Source: a virus
IMG/VR virus record: IMGVR_UViG_3300037587_000782
Location: 1 to 30,407 of that record
Strand: one strand, 5' to 3'
Length of the DNA stretch: 30,407 nt
Within the stretch, counting starts at the first letter, position 1; each line of letters begins with the position of its first letter. The notes below the pieces were generated by a model. It saw only the letters and a program-made list of their open reading frames with translations, was not told where the DNA came from and did not search any database. This document shows positions 9,336 through 17,356 of the stretch, one piece after another. A program made the translations under genes and the position numbers.

Positions 9336-9635
9336 CTATATCGTTCCCCCGATCAGGAGCTTGAAAATCTCATCGCGCTCTGGCTCCGAGTAGATCCTGG
9401 CACCTGGGGCTGGCGGCACCTTCGCAGCCAGGACTTCCTGCCGGCTAGGCGGCACCGGGGGGATCGGCACCCAAACCAGGGCCGTGGTATCCCACATTTC
9501 CAGGAGAGTGTTCGGGGGAGTCGCTTGCTCCTTGAAGTCAAGGTGAGCTGGCATGGGATCCGCGAGCTGCGCCCTGGCGTTTGCGCTGCTGAAGTGTACT
9601 CCCGTGGCGATAACGTAAACCGTGAAGAAGGGCAT
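9336..9635 (-). CDS. Small hypothetical virion-cluster protein (99 aa)
   Basis: No family recognised. The N-terminus is a short hydrophobic strand (FFTVYVIATGVHF), and the middle carries a Pro-rich stretch (VPIPPVPPS). The ATG at 9635 has an AGGAG ribosome site (TAGGAGAAAATC before the start) that overlaps the stop of the preceding gene, so the start is well supported. It lies between a cluster of beta-domain proteins and the GNAT-like gene, so it may be a small tail or fibre accessory; this is inference from position. Confidence 0.6.
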   Translation of the reverse strand: MPFFTVYVIATGVHFSSANARAQLADPMPAHLDFKEQATPPNTLLEMWDTTALVWVPIPPVPPSRQEVLAAKVPPAPGARIYSEPERDEIFKLLIGGTI

Positions 9636-9644
9636 GATTTTCTC

Positions 9645-10049
9645 CTATGGAAACGGCTTTTCCCACAGCCGAATCTTTACTCTGTAGGGGGCTGCGAAAG
9701 TCGTGTTTTCGTCGGCAACCTGGCAACTCAACCGAAGCCCGGTCCCAAAGGTCCAGGGGAGCGAGTAACCCTGCCAATAGCCTCCGGGCAAGATCGAACC
9801 CGAGCTGATACTTTGGCCGATATTGCACATTTTCACAACCTCAAGCCCCGCCGGTCCCGTAGCGATGTTCAGTTTAATCTGCGAGCCCCCAAGGTTCAAA
9901 AACGCTCCGATGCCGTGGTAGAAGATCCACAGCCAACCCGAGGTCCGAGCCGTTGAGGCAATCAACAGGCCAAAAGCCCCGAACACATTTGGCGCCAGGC
10001 CGCTAGTGACAGCTACAACCGGGCTGGCTTCATTCAGGTAATTCGACAT
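9645..10049 (-). CDS. Beta-domain structural protein, paralogue 3 of a cluster (134 aa)
   Basis: The start at 10049 (MSNYLNEAS) is chosen over a longer possibility at 10169 because it forms a TAATG junction with the preceding stop and the longer version would overlap that gene by 120 bp. The protein carries the signature shared with its two upstream neighbours: FGAFGLLIASTARTSGWLWI, then LNIATGPAGLEV, then a late strand region (RLSCQVADENTT). It is a single-domain version of the ~110-residue unit. Similar IASTxxxxxxWLW / IATGxAGxEV domains are, from memory, common in environmental phage virion proteins, probably decoration, fibre or receptor-binding parts. The function is not proven. Confidence 0.75.
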   Translation of the reverse strand: MSNYLNEASPVVAVTSGLAPNVFGAFGLLIASTARTSGWLWIFYHGIGAFLNLGGSQIKLNIATGPAGLEVVKMCNIGQSISSGSILPGGYWQGYSLPWTFGTGLRLSCQVADENTTFAAPYRVKIRLWEKPFP

Positions 10050-10828
10050 TATTGCGCCGGGTACTCCAATCCAATAGCTTGCCAGAGCATTGAGAGCGCC
10101 ACATTCACATCGGTTTTGGCCCTCAGAGAGAGCCTTTCCCCTACGTCTAAAGAAACCGGCCCACACCACGGAACGCTGGATTCCTTCCTGGTCGGGGATT
10201 GATTACGGCTGTGAGCCATTTCCCCCAGGCGGTCCACTTCGAGCCCGGCAGCGCCGGTCATAAGATCCCAATTTCCGATGGAATTGTTGACTGCCGAAAG
10301 CTGCGTCCAGTGAATCATCAGGTAATCGAGCTTCACCGGGAGCGAGGCAATCACTTCCACGATAGCCCCGTCCACTCCGGCAGAACCGCCCGTGATGATC
10401 GTCTTTTGGGGAAGCAAGAGGCGAGAAACCGGATCCCCAAAGGGCATACTCACATTCGTCAAAGTGACGTTAGGGATGACGTAGGCGATGGCCGCAGCGT
10501 CATTGTCTTTGCAGCGAATCGCCACACGGCTCCCGGCGGGAATGTTGATTGGCCAATAGAAGTTCTGCGTATTCTGCGATTGCCGGCCCGTGTGGAAGAA
10601 ATAGCAGTCGGAATAGTCGTCAACCTCACCGCCCCCTGGCCCCGTTGCTATGTCAAACTCTACGGTCCTGTTGAACCCGCCCTGGACGCCGGCTATGCCA
10701 AGCCAAAGCCACTTATTATCCCTGGCCGTTGAGGCAAAGAACGGGACATACGCGCCCTCCACTCCCGCACCCACACCGGAAACGATGCTTTTGATCCCGC
10801 CAGAATTTTCGTGCAGCATATTGGTCAT
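10049..10828 (-). CDS. Structural protein with two tandem beta-domains, paralogue 2 (259 aa)
   Basis: Start taken at 10828 (MTNMLHENS), which forms a TAATG junction with the preceding stop; an alternative start 12 nt upstream is less likely. Domain A covers roughly residues 15-125: SGVGAGVEGA, ASTARDNKWLWL, FDIATGPGGGEV, then IPAGSRVAIRCKDNDAAA. Domain B covers roughly 140-255: GGSAGVDGA, a divergent middle, WDLMTGAAGLEV, then LDVGERLSLRAKTDVN. The two halves are clearly duplicates. Domain A closely matches the unit in the upstream 169-aa protein (both have SGVGAGVEGA). Probably a fibre, decoration or adhesin component of the virion; no enzyme motif is seen. Confidence 0.78.
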   Translation of the reverse strand: MTNMLHENSGGIKSIVSGVGAGVEGAYVPFFASTARDNKWLWLGIAGVQGGFNRTVEFDIATGPGGGEVDDYSDCYFFHTGRQSQNTQNFYWPINIPAGSRVAIRCKDNDAAAIAYVIPNVTLTNVSMPFGDPVSRLLLPQKTIITGGSAGVDGAIVEVIASLPVKLDYLMIHWTQLSAVNNSIGNWDLMTGAAGLEVDRLGEMAHSRNQSPTRKESSVPWCGPVSLDVGERLSLRAKTDVNVALSMLWQAIGLEYPAQ

Positions 10829-11337
10829 TATTCGGCCCAAAGTTGAAGAAGGCCCCTGTAATTTAGGGCAGCGGCGTTGTTGTCCTTTATCCGCACCGAA
10901 ACTTGGGATCCAATCGGAATCGGAGTATCAAACGCGCCCGTGTAGGTGACACCCAAAGAATTCCCCCCGCCGGCTATGGAACCGTTGCGCGAATAGCCTA
11001 GATCGTCCATAAACGGGACTTCAAGCCCCGCCGGACCTACGCCTATATCGAATTCTGCAAACCTGTCCACATTTGAAGTGGAATTGCTGTTAATGATGAT
11101 CGAAAACCATTTATTTTCGTTGATCGTTCCAGGGATCGGTGCCGGAATAAAACTTTTCCAGGCCCCTTCGACTCCTGCACCGACACCCGAGGCTAGGGTT
11201 TGCCAGAACACCGTACACTCTTGCAGCGACAACTGAATGATGCCCGGCACAACCGGAGCCGGGGCCGAACCGGGGAACACCGTGAGATTCGGCTGGCTCA
11301 GGACTCCTGCCGGCAGCGGAAAAACGTGGCTACTCAT
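10828..11337 (-). CDS. Structural protein with one beta-domain, paralogue 1 (169 aa)
   Basis: The N-terminal ~45 residues are Pro-rich and unlike the neighbours. From about residue 48 the protein has ASGVGAGVEGAW, NENKWFSI, AEFDIGVGPAGLEV, then IPIGSQVSVRIKDNNAAAL. This is the same motif order as in the next two genes downstream. It overlaps the preceding gene by 8 bp and shares a TAATG junction with the following one, so the group is almost certainly co-translated. Likely a tail-fibre or decoration subunit, by position and domain likeness only. Confidence 0.76.
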   Translation of the reverse strand: MSSHVFPLPAGVLSQPNLTVFPGSAPAPVVPGIIQLSLQECTVFWQTLASGVGAGVEGAWKSFIPAPIPGTINENKWFSIIINSNSTSNVDRFAEFDIGVGPAGLEVPFMDDLGYSRNGSIAGGGNSLGVTYTGAFDTPIPIGSQVSVRIKDNNAAALNYRGLLQLWAE

Positions 11338-11695
11338 TGGTCATGTGCGCCTCTCCCGCGCTCAAGGTCATCGAGATACTGTTGGCTGTGTCGGCTGCAG
11401 CCTCGATCTCATAGGTATCACCGGCCCTGAATTTCAGTTCCCAAATCTCCGTGTTTCCTGCGGCCAGTTTGCCCTCGCCGGCTGTGTTGGATCCTCTCAA
11501 GAAATGCTTGTTTGCCGTGGGTTCGCCGGTAGGCCTTATTTTGAGGTCATAGCCCACATCATTTGGCGAGAAATTGCAGACGACGAGGGTGAGCTGAAGG
11601 GTGATCCTACCCGGCGAAACCTTGTAAAGTTGCCCAAGGGCCAGGGCCAATTCGAGCTGCGCCAGGGGCGGGTACGATACCTTGCGATCTGGCAC
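11330..11695 (-). CDS. Small beta-rich virion protein (121 aa, GTG start)
   Basis: No named family. The sequence alternates short strands and turns (ITLQLTLVVCNFS, YDLKIRPTGEP, IWELKFRAGDTYEIEAAADT) in a way typical of small phage decoration or fibre-head proteins. The start is a GTG at 11695 whose bases overlap the upstream stop (TAGTG), implying coupled translation. It sits between an 81-aa protein and the first of the three beta-domain paralogues, and may be a further, more diverged member of that set. Confidence 0.65.
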   Translation of the reverse strand: MPDRKVSYPPLAQLELALALGQLYKVSPGRITLQLTLVVCNFSPNDVGYDLKIRPTGEPTANKHFLRGSNTAGEGKLAAGNTEIWELKFRAGDTYEIEAAADTANSISMTLSAGEAHMTNE

Positions 11696-11940
11696 TAGAA
11701 CACCCCCGAAACATAGGTGTCGATCTCATGGGGAGCCTTCCATTCCGTCAAACTTTCTTCCTCTGAATTGAAGGTCAGCACATCGGCCTGGTTCCCATCG
11801 GTGGGAACGGCTCCGGTCCCTCCTATGCCTCCAAGAATCGACTTTTCGTTTGCGTTGATTTGCAGGAGAAAGGCCTTCAGGATCTCGTAGAGCCTCACCT
11901 GTTCCCGGAGGCTGTCGATCATCGGTACAAGCAGAGGCAT
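11695..11940 (-). CDS. Small protein downstream of the tail hub (81 aa)
   Basis: The N-terminal half (PMIDSLREQVRLYEILKAF) is a likely amphipathic helix; then a Gly-rich turn (LGGIGGTG) and an acidic tail follow. The start overlaps the stop of the tail-hub gene (TGATG), so it is translationally coupled. The helix could mediate trimer formation or act as a hub-fibre linker, but this is speculation from composition and position. No known family is recognised. Confidence 0.6.
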   Translation of the reverse strand: MPLLVPMIDSLREQVRLYEILKAFLLQINANEKSILGGIGGTGAVPTDGNQADVLTFNSEEESLTEWKAPHEIDTYVSGVF

Positions 11941-14882
11941 CAGTTAGTTCCTCGGATGAAGTCAAACGGCGAGGCCTTCGACCACGGGACGAATTTGGTC
12001 ATCGTAAAGCTCTCATCGAAAGCGTCTACACCGAACCTGAATGACACCCTTTCGGAAATGAGATTGATTTGCCTCTCCAAGTCTTTTCGCTGGCCGACGC
12101 CGAGCCCCGGCAGCGTGAATCCTCTGATGACAATACTTGAGTTGTCGGGCCGGAACATTTCGAGGTCGAGTACCCCATTCCCCCGGCAATAGAGAGTCAA
12201 ATAGGCGAAAAGCTGACGCCCCGCGAAATCAGTATGGGAGAGGAAGGCTGTCCGGTAGAAGGCGTTGATTGGAACTTGGTTGTCTGTTCTAAACAGCCCG
12301 GAGCTAAGGCCCCCGGCACCCACAATCGGTTGACTCAAAATCTCCCCTTCGTTTTGGGTTCCCGATGGACCGCCGTTGCTCCCGTAGAAGGCTTCAGCGA
12401 CTCTCGCATCCCCCCTTTCAACCATGGCCGCGCTATTGGCCGGGATCTCCCAAATCGCCCACTGTCGGCCCTTGCCGTTGTTCCTGAGAGGATCCGCAAA
12501 ACCCTCCTGGTAATCCATCATCCACACTCTGTCGGGTTCCTCCATCGTGGGGAGAGTGCGGGTGTCGGGCCATCCGATCATAAAGCGTTGTTCCTCAACG
12601 TGGTTGATGACCCAAATCTTATGCGAAAACTTCCAGTGGATCCGGCGCCACTCGGCGTCAATTTCGTTGCTGAGTTTGATTGGCCGACCACCATCGAAGT
12701 AATAGGCCCCTTCCTGGCCGGCGATAACCGCCCAATCCTCTCCAGCCGACACGCCATGAGGCGAGAAGGTGCCTACAACCGGCGAAACTTCCTCAACGGT
12801 CCAGGTCGAGGGTGGGCCGATTCCATCGTCCCTGGTGGCCCACAGGGAGCGTTCCTTGACGAAGTAGAGAATGTCCCGGATCACAAACACAGCGCGCAGC
12901 GATTCGCCGTTGTCCTGGGCGATGCTGATAAGCCCGGTGACTCCATCGTAAAATTCCGGGTTGTCAGGATCCGATACCCGAGCCGTTGATGGGTTCAATT
13001 CTCGATCCGAAGGCCAAATCTCTATCTCGTCTATTAGGAAGAATTCGGCGCTTGTGGGCGTACCGTCTGCGAAAACGCGCAACCGTAGATCGGTGGGGAT
13101 TGTCGTCAGGGCAGCGGTCAATTCAAATTCAAACTCTGTGTAGCTTGTGTCGCTGATTGACACGGCTGCAACACTCAAACCTACCGTGTCGATCCCGCCC
13201 GTTGTGCTTTGAAGGTCGATATGGACACTACCCCCGACCATGCCGGCAGACCGCTTGAGCCTGGCCTTCACCCTGTAGGCCCGGCCAGCTTCGATTAAGG
13301 GCAAGGCGTTGTACTGATCCACGTTGGCCGGCTGAGAAATGAGCCCCGGAAAGATTGTTCCATCGCCCGTGATTTTGTAGGCATTTCCGGCGATAGCGTC
13401 GGTTGGTTCCTGTCTGCCCCCGGTAGTTGAAAGTGTCCAGCCGAGCGGCACATCTTCGGCTGTCTGGAACAGCCACCCGCCATCGAAGCCGAGATTTATC
13501 CACTGTTGCATCCGGTTCCGCTCCCCGACCCATACGAGCCGGTTGGCGTAGGAAGTGACACAGGCCTCTGGCGGCAACTGCAGGGCGCGGAGCTGCTTAT
13601 CTACGAGCTGGCTAGAGATTAAATCAACGTCGGTGAAATCCACCAGGAAGTCGGTTGTCGTGTTGTCGCCAATCCGCATGGTATTGGCAACGTGGAAAAA
13701 TTCCTCTCCGTTGACGATGGTGAAAGCCACACGCCTGGCCACGACATAATCCGGGCCAATCGGGATATTCGAGAGGGCTACGGCCTTGTTCCCGTCTGCG
13801 GTATAGGAGAAGGAAGGCGATGCTTTTGTGAGGTATCCGGTGTCGGTTTCAAAAAAGACCATGACCTTGTGGACGCCGGCAGGGATGACCCCTGAAATCG
13901 TTTCAACTTCAAACAGAAAATCCTTGGTCAGATCGGCAGACCAGGCATCGACGCCATCGAAGGAAATGAAGCTCCCAAAGGCGTAGGTCGGGCTCGATCC
14001 GTCAGCTCCCCACACAATCGCATCGGTAGCGGCAACATAGGCGGCATCGTAGGCCGCATCCCCCTCAAAAACGATGTGGTACTGGCCGTTTTCTTCCAGC
14101 GGCCCAAGCTCCAATGGAGAGGGGAAGGTGAAGGTGACAAAGGAGTAGCCGGCACCGATCCCGGTTACGTCCACATCTGAGGTCACACCTACGTTGTCAG
14201 GGTTTGCGAGGTCGTTGGGATCGCCCTCTTTGAGTCGGATCCTGACGAAGCCGGCAGGGGTGCCGATACTCTTGAGAAAGAGCTTGATGGTGGAAACCTT
14301 GACGTTGGTTTGGAACTGGATCGCTTGCCCGAGGTTGCCCTGCGCGCCAGCTCCCCCGGTGTTCAGTTCGTGATCTTCGTCCTGGCCGGTGCTGTTGTCC
14401 TGGTCATTGGTTTCATCGTTGACCGCAGTAGGGGCAGCTCCCGGCCCACTCGGGCTCACTCTCAGGAAGTTAATGTCATCGAAATAGAACGGGAATTCCT
14501 CTCCAACACCGTCCTGGGAGAAGGCCATGTACTCCCGGCCAAAGAGCGTGGTGCTTTTGTAGAGAAGGTCCGTTTTGAGGTTGGTGGTAATCGTGTCCAG
14601 GGATCCGGGAAACCGCTCGACCTTCAGGACGCCAGTGGAGAGCAAGACGATCAGGCGGCGTTCCAGGTCGATCTTGACGTAAGTTTTTAGGCCGTTGATC
14701 TTGGCCGGGGCCTGGTCCGGGAAGGGAGCGCCCAAACCCGGGCGGGACTGCACTCTGCCGGTGGAAAAGATAACATCTCCACACTCGGGGCTCATCCCTA
14801 CCGGGACGTCAGAAGGGTCCGGCAGGGATACAAAGCCCCCGAATGATTCCAGTGGATTTGGTTTGAGGCCTTCAATGCTCAT
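11940..14882 (-). CDS. Podoviral tail hub / stabilisation protein, P22 gp10- or T7 gp12-like (980 aa)
   Basis: The N-terminus (GGFVSLPDPSDVPVG...SRPG, ~15-49) resembles tail-tube/stabilisation proteins that open with a list of parameters followed by a beta-propeller. Propeller-like segments include KTYVKIDLERRLIVLL (~66-81), CVTSYANRLVWVGERNRMQQW (~441-461) and DNGESLRAVFVIRDILYFVKERSLWA (~657-682). Two extra beta-sandwich-like stretches interrupt it: residues ~180-327 (resembling 'choice-of-anchor' or CBM-like domains) and ~480-625 (CBM-like jelly-roll). It follows the adaptor and a small protein and precedes fibre-like genes, as expected for the tail hub closing the connector. The ATG at 14882 has a weak AGAGG site. 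Hub assignment: good. Inserted-domain identities: tentative; they could bind cell-surface glycans. Confidence 0.72.
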   Translation of the reverse strand: MSIEGLKPNPLESFGGFVSLPDPSDVPVGMSPECGDVIFSTGRVQSRPGLGAPFPDQAPAKINGLKTYVKIDLERRLIVLLSTGVLKVERFPGSLDTITTNLKTDLLYKSTTLFGREYMAFSQDGVGEEFPFYFDDINFLRVSPSGPGAAPTAVNDETNDQDNSTGQDEDHELNTGGAGAQGNLGQAIQFQTNVKVSTIKLFLKSIGTPAGFVRIRLKEGDPNDLANPDNVGVTSDVDVTGIGAGYSFVTFTFPSPLELGPLEENGQYHIVFEGDAAYDAAYVAATDAIVWGADGSSPTYAFGSFISFDGVDAWSADLTKDFLFEVETISGVIPAGVHKVMVFFETDTGYLTKASPSFSYTADGNKAVALSNIPIGPDYVVARRVAFTIVNGEEFFHVANTMRIGDNTTTDFLVDFTDVDLISSQLVDKQLRALQLPPEACVTSYANRLVWVGERNRMQQWINLGFDGGWLFQTAEDVPLGWTLSTTGGRQEPTDAIAGNAYKITGDGTIFPGLISQPANVDQYNALPLIEAGRAYRVKARLKRSAGMVGGSVHIDLQSTTGGIDTVGLSVAAVSISDTSYTEFEFELTAALTTIPTDLRLRVFADGTPTSAEFFLIDEIEIWPSDRELNPSTARVSDPDNPEFYDGVTGLISIAQDNGESLRAVFVIRDILYFVKERSLWATRDDGIGPPSTWTVEEVSPVVGTFSPHGVSAGEDWAVIAGQEGAYYFDGGRPIKLSNEIDAEWRRIHWKFSHKIWVINHVEEQRFMIGWPDTRTLPTMEEPDRVWMMDYQEGFADPLRNNGKGRQWAIWEIPANSAAMVERGDARVAEAFYGSNGGPSGTQNEGEILSQPIVGAGGLSSGLFRTDNQVPINAFYRTAFLSHTDFAGRQLFAYLTLYCRGNGVLDLEMFRPDNSSIVIRGFTLPGLGVGQRKDLERQINLISERVSFRFGVDAFDESFTMTKFVPWSKASPFDFIRGTN

Positions 14883-14891
14883 CGGCCTCTA

Positions 14892-15221
14892 TTAGCGCAT
14901 CTTGAAGATGGCGTGGTAATGCACCGTTTCGGCAAGGAGGTTTCCCGGATAAAGCGCTCCGGAAAGCTCAACACCGGCAAGGAAAACAACCAACGCGCCA
15001 TCGCTAATGTCGGTGCCAGGGGAATAGTTGAATTGGAATCCCTCTACCTCGCCATGGATCTCAACAAAGTCCGGGATCCGGCTTGATTTAACTTCACCGT
15101 CTGCGAAACTCAGGATCTCCTGTTGGCCGGTTAGGTAAGTTCCCGAAAGCGCGATTGTCCCGACCTGATGAAGTCGCTGACCATCGAACCATCTGCTTGT
15201 GTTGGTGATTTGCGTTGTCAT
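14892..15221 (-). CDS. Small structural protein between adaptor and tail hub (109 aa)
   Basis: Start fixed at the ATG at 15221 (MTTQITNTSRWFDG) because a near-perfect AAAGGAGG site lies a few bases upstream; a TTG at 15236 would place that site inside the coding region. The protein is beta-rich, with no recognised family: short strands around LHQVGTIALSG, VEIHGEVEGFQFNYS and ALVVFLAGVELSG. Its position suggests a virion component, for example a tail-tip or decoration protein. Function unknown. Confidence 0.65.
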   Translation of the reverse strand: MTTQITNTSRWFDGQRLHQVGTIALSGTYLTGQQEILSFADGEVKSSRIPDFVEIHGEVEGFQFNYSPGTDISDGALVVFLAGVELSGALYPGNLLAETVHYHAIFKMR

Positions 15222-15225
15222 AAAT

Positions 15226-15233
15226 CCTCCTTT
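15226..15233 (-). promoter_or_regulatory. Ribosome binding site deciding the 15221 start
   Basis: The coding strand reads AAAGGAGG, followed by ATTT and the ATG at 15221. It settles the start of the 109-aa structural gene, since the alternative TTG at 15236 lies upstream of this site. Confidence 0.82.
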
Positions 15234-15267
15234 CAAGGATTGGACCCGAGGGGGTCAATGACGTTGG

Positions 15268-15960
15268 CTAATAGCGGAACTGCCAGTAGTAGTTCCTGAA
15301 GCCGTAGGGTCGTCGCCTACGGGACTTTCTCTGCTCGGGCTTGCGGTTGCGCCTCACCATGCGATCCACTTCCGTCAGGTACTCGACCTGTAAATCACTG
15401 GCCTCTGCCCTGACTCCCCGGCTGCGTGACGCCATGGCTGAAATCCGTAGGGCCAGGGCTTCCTCGGCTCCCCGAATCAGAACGATGTTTGAGCCGGGGC
15501 CGGTCTGGGTCAGATCGTCCAACTGCACTTCGTAGCGCACCTTGCAAATCACATCGCGGGTCGCACCGACGAGCTGGATGGCGTTGTCGCGCCACTCCCA
15601 CACATTCAGGTTTACGTCCGGGTCCATATCCGGTAGTCCTGAAACGTGCTTCTGCATCTGCTGAAACTTCTCGGAGCTGTTATCCGGCTTCTCCCGGAGG
15701 CTGTGAGGCACGATGAATCCCAACGGTAGCGGCGGGGTGCTTAGATCGTTCAAAACCGTCGTGGCGGTGGGTACGGTCAGGTCCGTTTCCCGGATCATTA
15801 CGCTGACGCCGTTTTGCACCAGGCGGCGCTGTAGATCCCGATAGGCCGAATTGACGAAGGGGAACAGGACTGTATCGGTGTAAACGTCACCAAGGGGCGT
15901 ATCGAGGTCGTTAAGGTATGCCCTGGCAAGCAGTTGGGCGTCCGTTGTCAGAAAGACCAT
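15268..15960 (-). CDS. Head-tail adaptor protein (230 aa)
   Basis: The N-terminal pattern LLARAYLNDLDTPLGDVYTD followed by LFPFVNSAYRDLQRRL is typical of phage adaptor proteins that dock under the portal and join head to tail (the T7 gp11, P22 gp4 or gp6-like role). A helical region follows near residues 165-205, and the C-terminus is very basic (RKSRRRRPYGFR), perhaps contacting DNA or the portal. It lies downstream of the capsid genes and upstream of the tail hub, matching that role. It begins 3 nt after the preceding stop. Adaptor assignment rests on motif feel plus gene order. Confidence 0.72.
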   Translation of the reverse strand: MVFLTTDAQLLARAYLNDLDTPLGDVYTDTVLFPFVNSAYRDLQRRLVQNGVSVMIRETDLTVPTATTVLNDLSTPPLPLGFIVPHSLREKPDNSSEKFQQMQKHVSGLPDMDPDVNLNVWEWRDNAIQLVGATRDVICKVRYEVQLDDLTQTGPGSNIVLIRGAEEALALRISAMASRSRGVRAEASDLQVEYLTEVDRMVRRNRKPEQRKSRRRRPYGFRNYYWQFRY

Positions 15961-15963
15961 GAT

Positions 15964-16632
15964 CTACGCTTCTTTTCCTTCGGTCACGGGCTCCGTGTTA
16001 CTCGGGGGTGGAACCTCGGTTTTGGCTTCCTTTGCGCTCAAATCCTGGTAGGCTTCGGGCGATGCAGCCTGGCTCGGCCTGTCGCCGGCAAATTCCAGCT
16101 TCTCGTAGGCCTCACGGTTGATGACCACGCTACAATGCTTACACATGGCAACGTGCGCCGGCACTCTCTCGCCGCAGCTCGGACACTCGATATTGGCCTT
16201 GGCGATGGTGTTCCAGGGTCGCAGCTCCCCGAGGGCGTGAGCTGCGCGCCGGTGAGCATCGGAAATATGCTCATGCTTCCCGTACCGCGCCCAAGAGCTG
16301 TCGCCCTCTCTCATAAGCCTGATGTAGAAATTGCGCTGATCCGCTGCGGCCTTTTCAAGCTCTTTCTCGGTCACTTCTTCACCCTCGATGATGAAGAATC
16401 CCTGATCGTTTTCCTTCTTGCGGATGAAGTCGTTAGCGATGTTCACGGCCCTCACATCGACCATCATAAAGTGGCCTTCCTCATGGTCGGTGACGTACTT
16501 ATCCTTGGCGTCGATCACCGTCATGTAGGACGGATTTTCGAGGGATCCGGGTTGAATCCGATAGTGGCCATAGGTGCGCTCCCAATGCTTCTCGTAGGGG
16601 GCGATACTGCAAATTCTAATCTCGTCGCTCAT
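15964..16632 (-). CDS. Unknown virion-cluster protein with zinc ribbon (222 aa)
   Basis: No family recognised for the N-terminal ~140 residues, which have a mixed alpha/beta look and a charged central helix (EKELEKAAADQRNFYIRLMRE). Residues 150-167 carry CPSC-x10-CKHC, a classic four-Cys zinc ribbon, followed by a disordered, acidic/Pro-rich tail. It overlaps the upstream gene by 4 bp (ATGA), so the pair is co-translated. Position just after the major capsid protein suggests a minor capsid, connector or maturation role. Function unknown. Confidence 0.68.
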   Translation of the reverse strand: MSDEIRICSIAPYEKHWERTYGHYRIQPGSLENPSYMTVIDAKDKYVTDHEEGHFMMVDVRAVNIANDFIRKKENDQGFFIIEGEEVTEKELEKAAADQRNFYIRLMREGDSSWARYGKHEHISDAHRRAAHALGELRPWNTIAKANIECPSCGERVPAHVAMCKHCSVVINREAYEKLEFAGDRPSQAASPEAYQDLSAKEAKTEVPPPSNTEPVTEGKEA

Positions 16633-17339
16633 TGTGGTTCCTCCTTACCTGGGACAGACACATTGGGCTTCCCGTCGAAAGCGGGATAGCAGTCGTCCAC
16701 CAGGCTATACGCAAAATCGTCATCTGCCTTCTTTTTCTTTTCCTCTCGGTCTTTCAGGGCTTGCTTGCGCTCCAAGTCGGTGATGCTGCGCTGATACTGG
16801 AAAGCCCGGATGACAGTTTCGACCACATGAGGTTGAAGCTCCTGGTAGGTGCCATCGGGGTTCTCGAAACAGTAGCAAGCCTCATACTCTCCCCGTGAGG
16901 GATACGGCCCCATGGCCGCGAATTCTATGCCGTTGAATACCTCTGTGGTGTAGTCGTACCAATCGGCTTTGGAGCCAAAGGTTTCAGGCCCGAACCACCT
17001 TTCCAAGTGGAACCGATCAAAGGGCATATTCTTCGGCTCCCACCTGTACTCCCCAACTGTCCTGTACCAATTTCCTGAAGAATCAACATCGTCCCACTCA
17101 CCGGCAATTATGGTCAGTCTTGACCATCCCCAAACGACCCGGAAATTCGGTTCCCCAAGAAGATTCAGACCCCCGACTATGGCAGCGAGGGCCTGAATCT
17201 CTCGAGGAACGTCTTTGATTTCCCTGCCCGTCCGAATCCTCAGACCCTCGGCATCGTAGAAACGCTCCCTATCGCCCATAAAGCGAGTAAGGTGCGATCT
17301 CGTCGCGGGATCCTTGGAACGTATTTGCAGATCAACCAA
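16629..17339 (-). CDS. Unknown protein after the major capsid gene (236 aa, probable TTG start)
   Basis: The frame opens just after an in-frame TGA at 17343-17345. The only candidate starts are TTG at 17339, a CTG shortly after, or ATG at 17279 (residue 21). TTG is preferred: a weak GGGTGA stretch precedes it, while the ATG has no ribosome site. The protein contains a Trp/Tyr-rich central part (NFRVVWGWSRLTIIAGEW, NWYRTVGEYRWEP, HLERWFGPETF) and ends with a charged helix of Lys/Glu/Asp. It shares an ATGA junction with the next gene. No family recognised; a minor virion or assembly role is inferred from position between capsid and adaptor genes. Confidence 0.6.
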   Translation of the reverse strand: MVDLQIRSKDPATRSHLTRFMGDRERFYDAEGLRIRTGREIKDVPREIQALAAIVGGLNLLGEPNFRVVWGWSRLTIIAGEWDDVDSSGNWYRTVGEYRWEPKNMPFDRFHLERWFGPETFGSKADWYDYTTEVFNGIEFAAMGPYPSRGEYEACYCFENPDGTYQELQPHVVETVIRAFQYQRSITDLERKQALKDREEKKKKADDDFAYSLVDDCYPAFDGKPNVSVPGKEEPQ

Positions 17340-17356
17340 AGCTCAGTCACCCGGAA

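Noticed and set aside
10050-10169. Longer start for the 134-aa paralogue
   Set aside because: It would overlap the previous beta-domain gene; the shorter start forms a TAATG junction and gives an N-terminus like its paralogue.
12234-12989. Plus-strand ORF of 251 codons opposite the tail-hub gene
   Set aside because: Antisense shadow of the 980-aa gene; no motif, no plausible plus-strand gene neighbours.
15934-16689. Plus-strand ORF of 251 codons opposite the 222-aa gene
   Set aside because: The minus-strand reading has a zinc ribbon and coupled neighbours; the plus-strand reading has neither.
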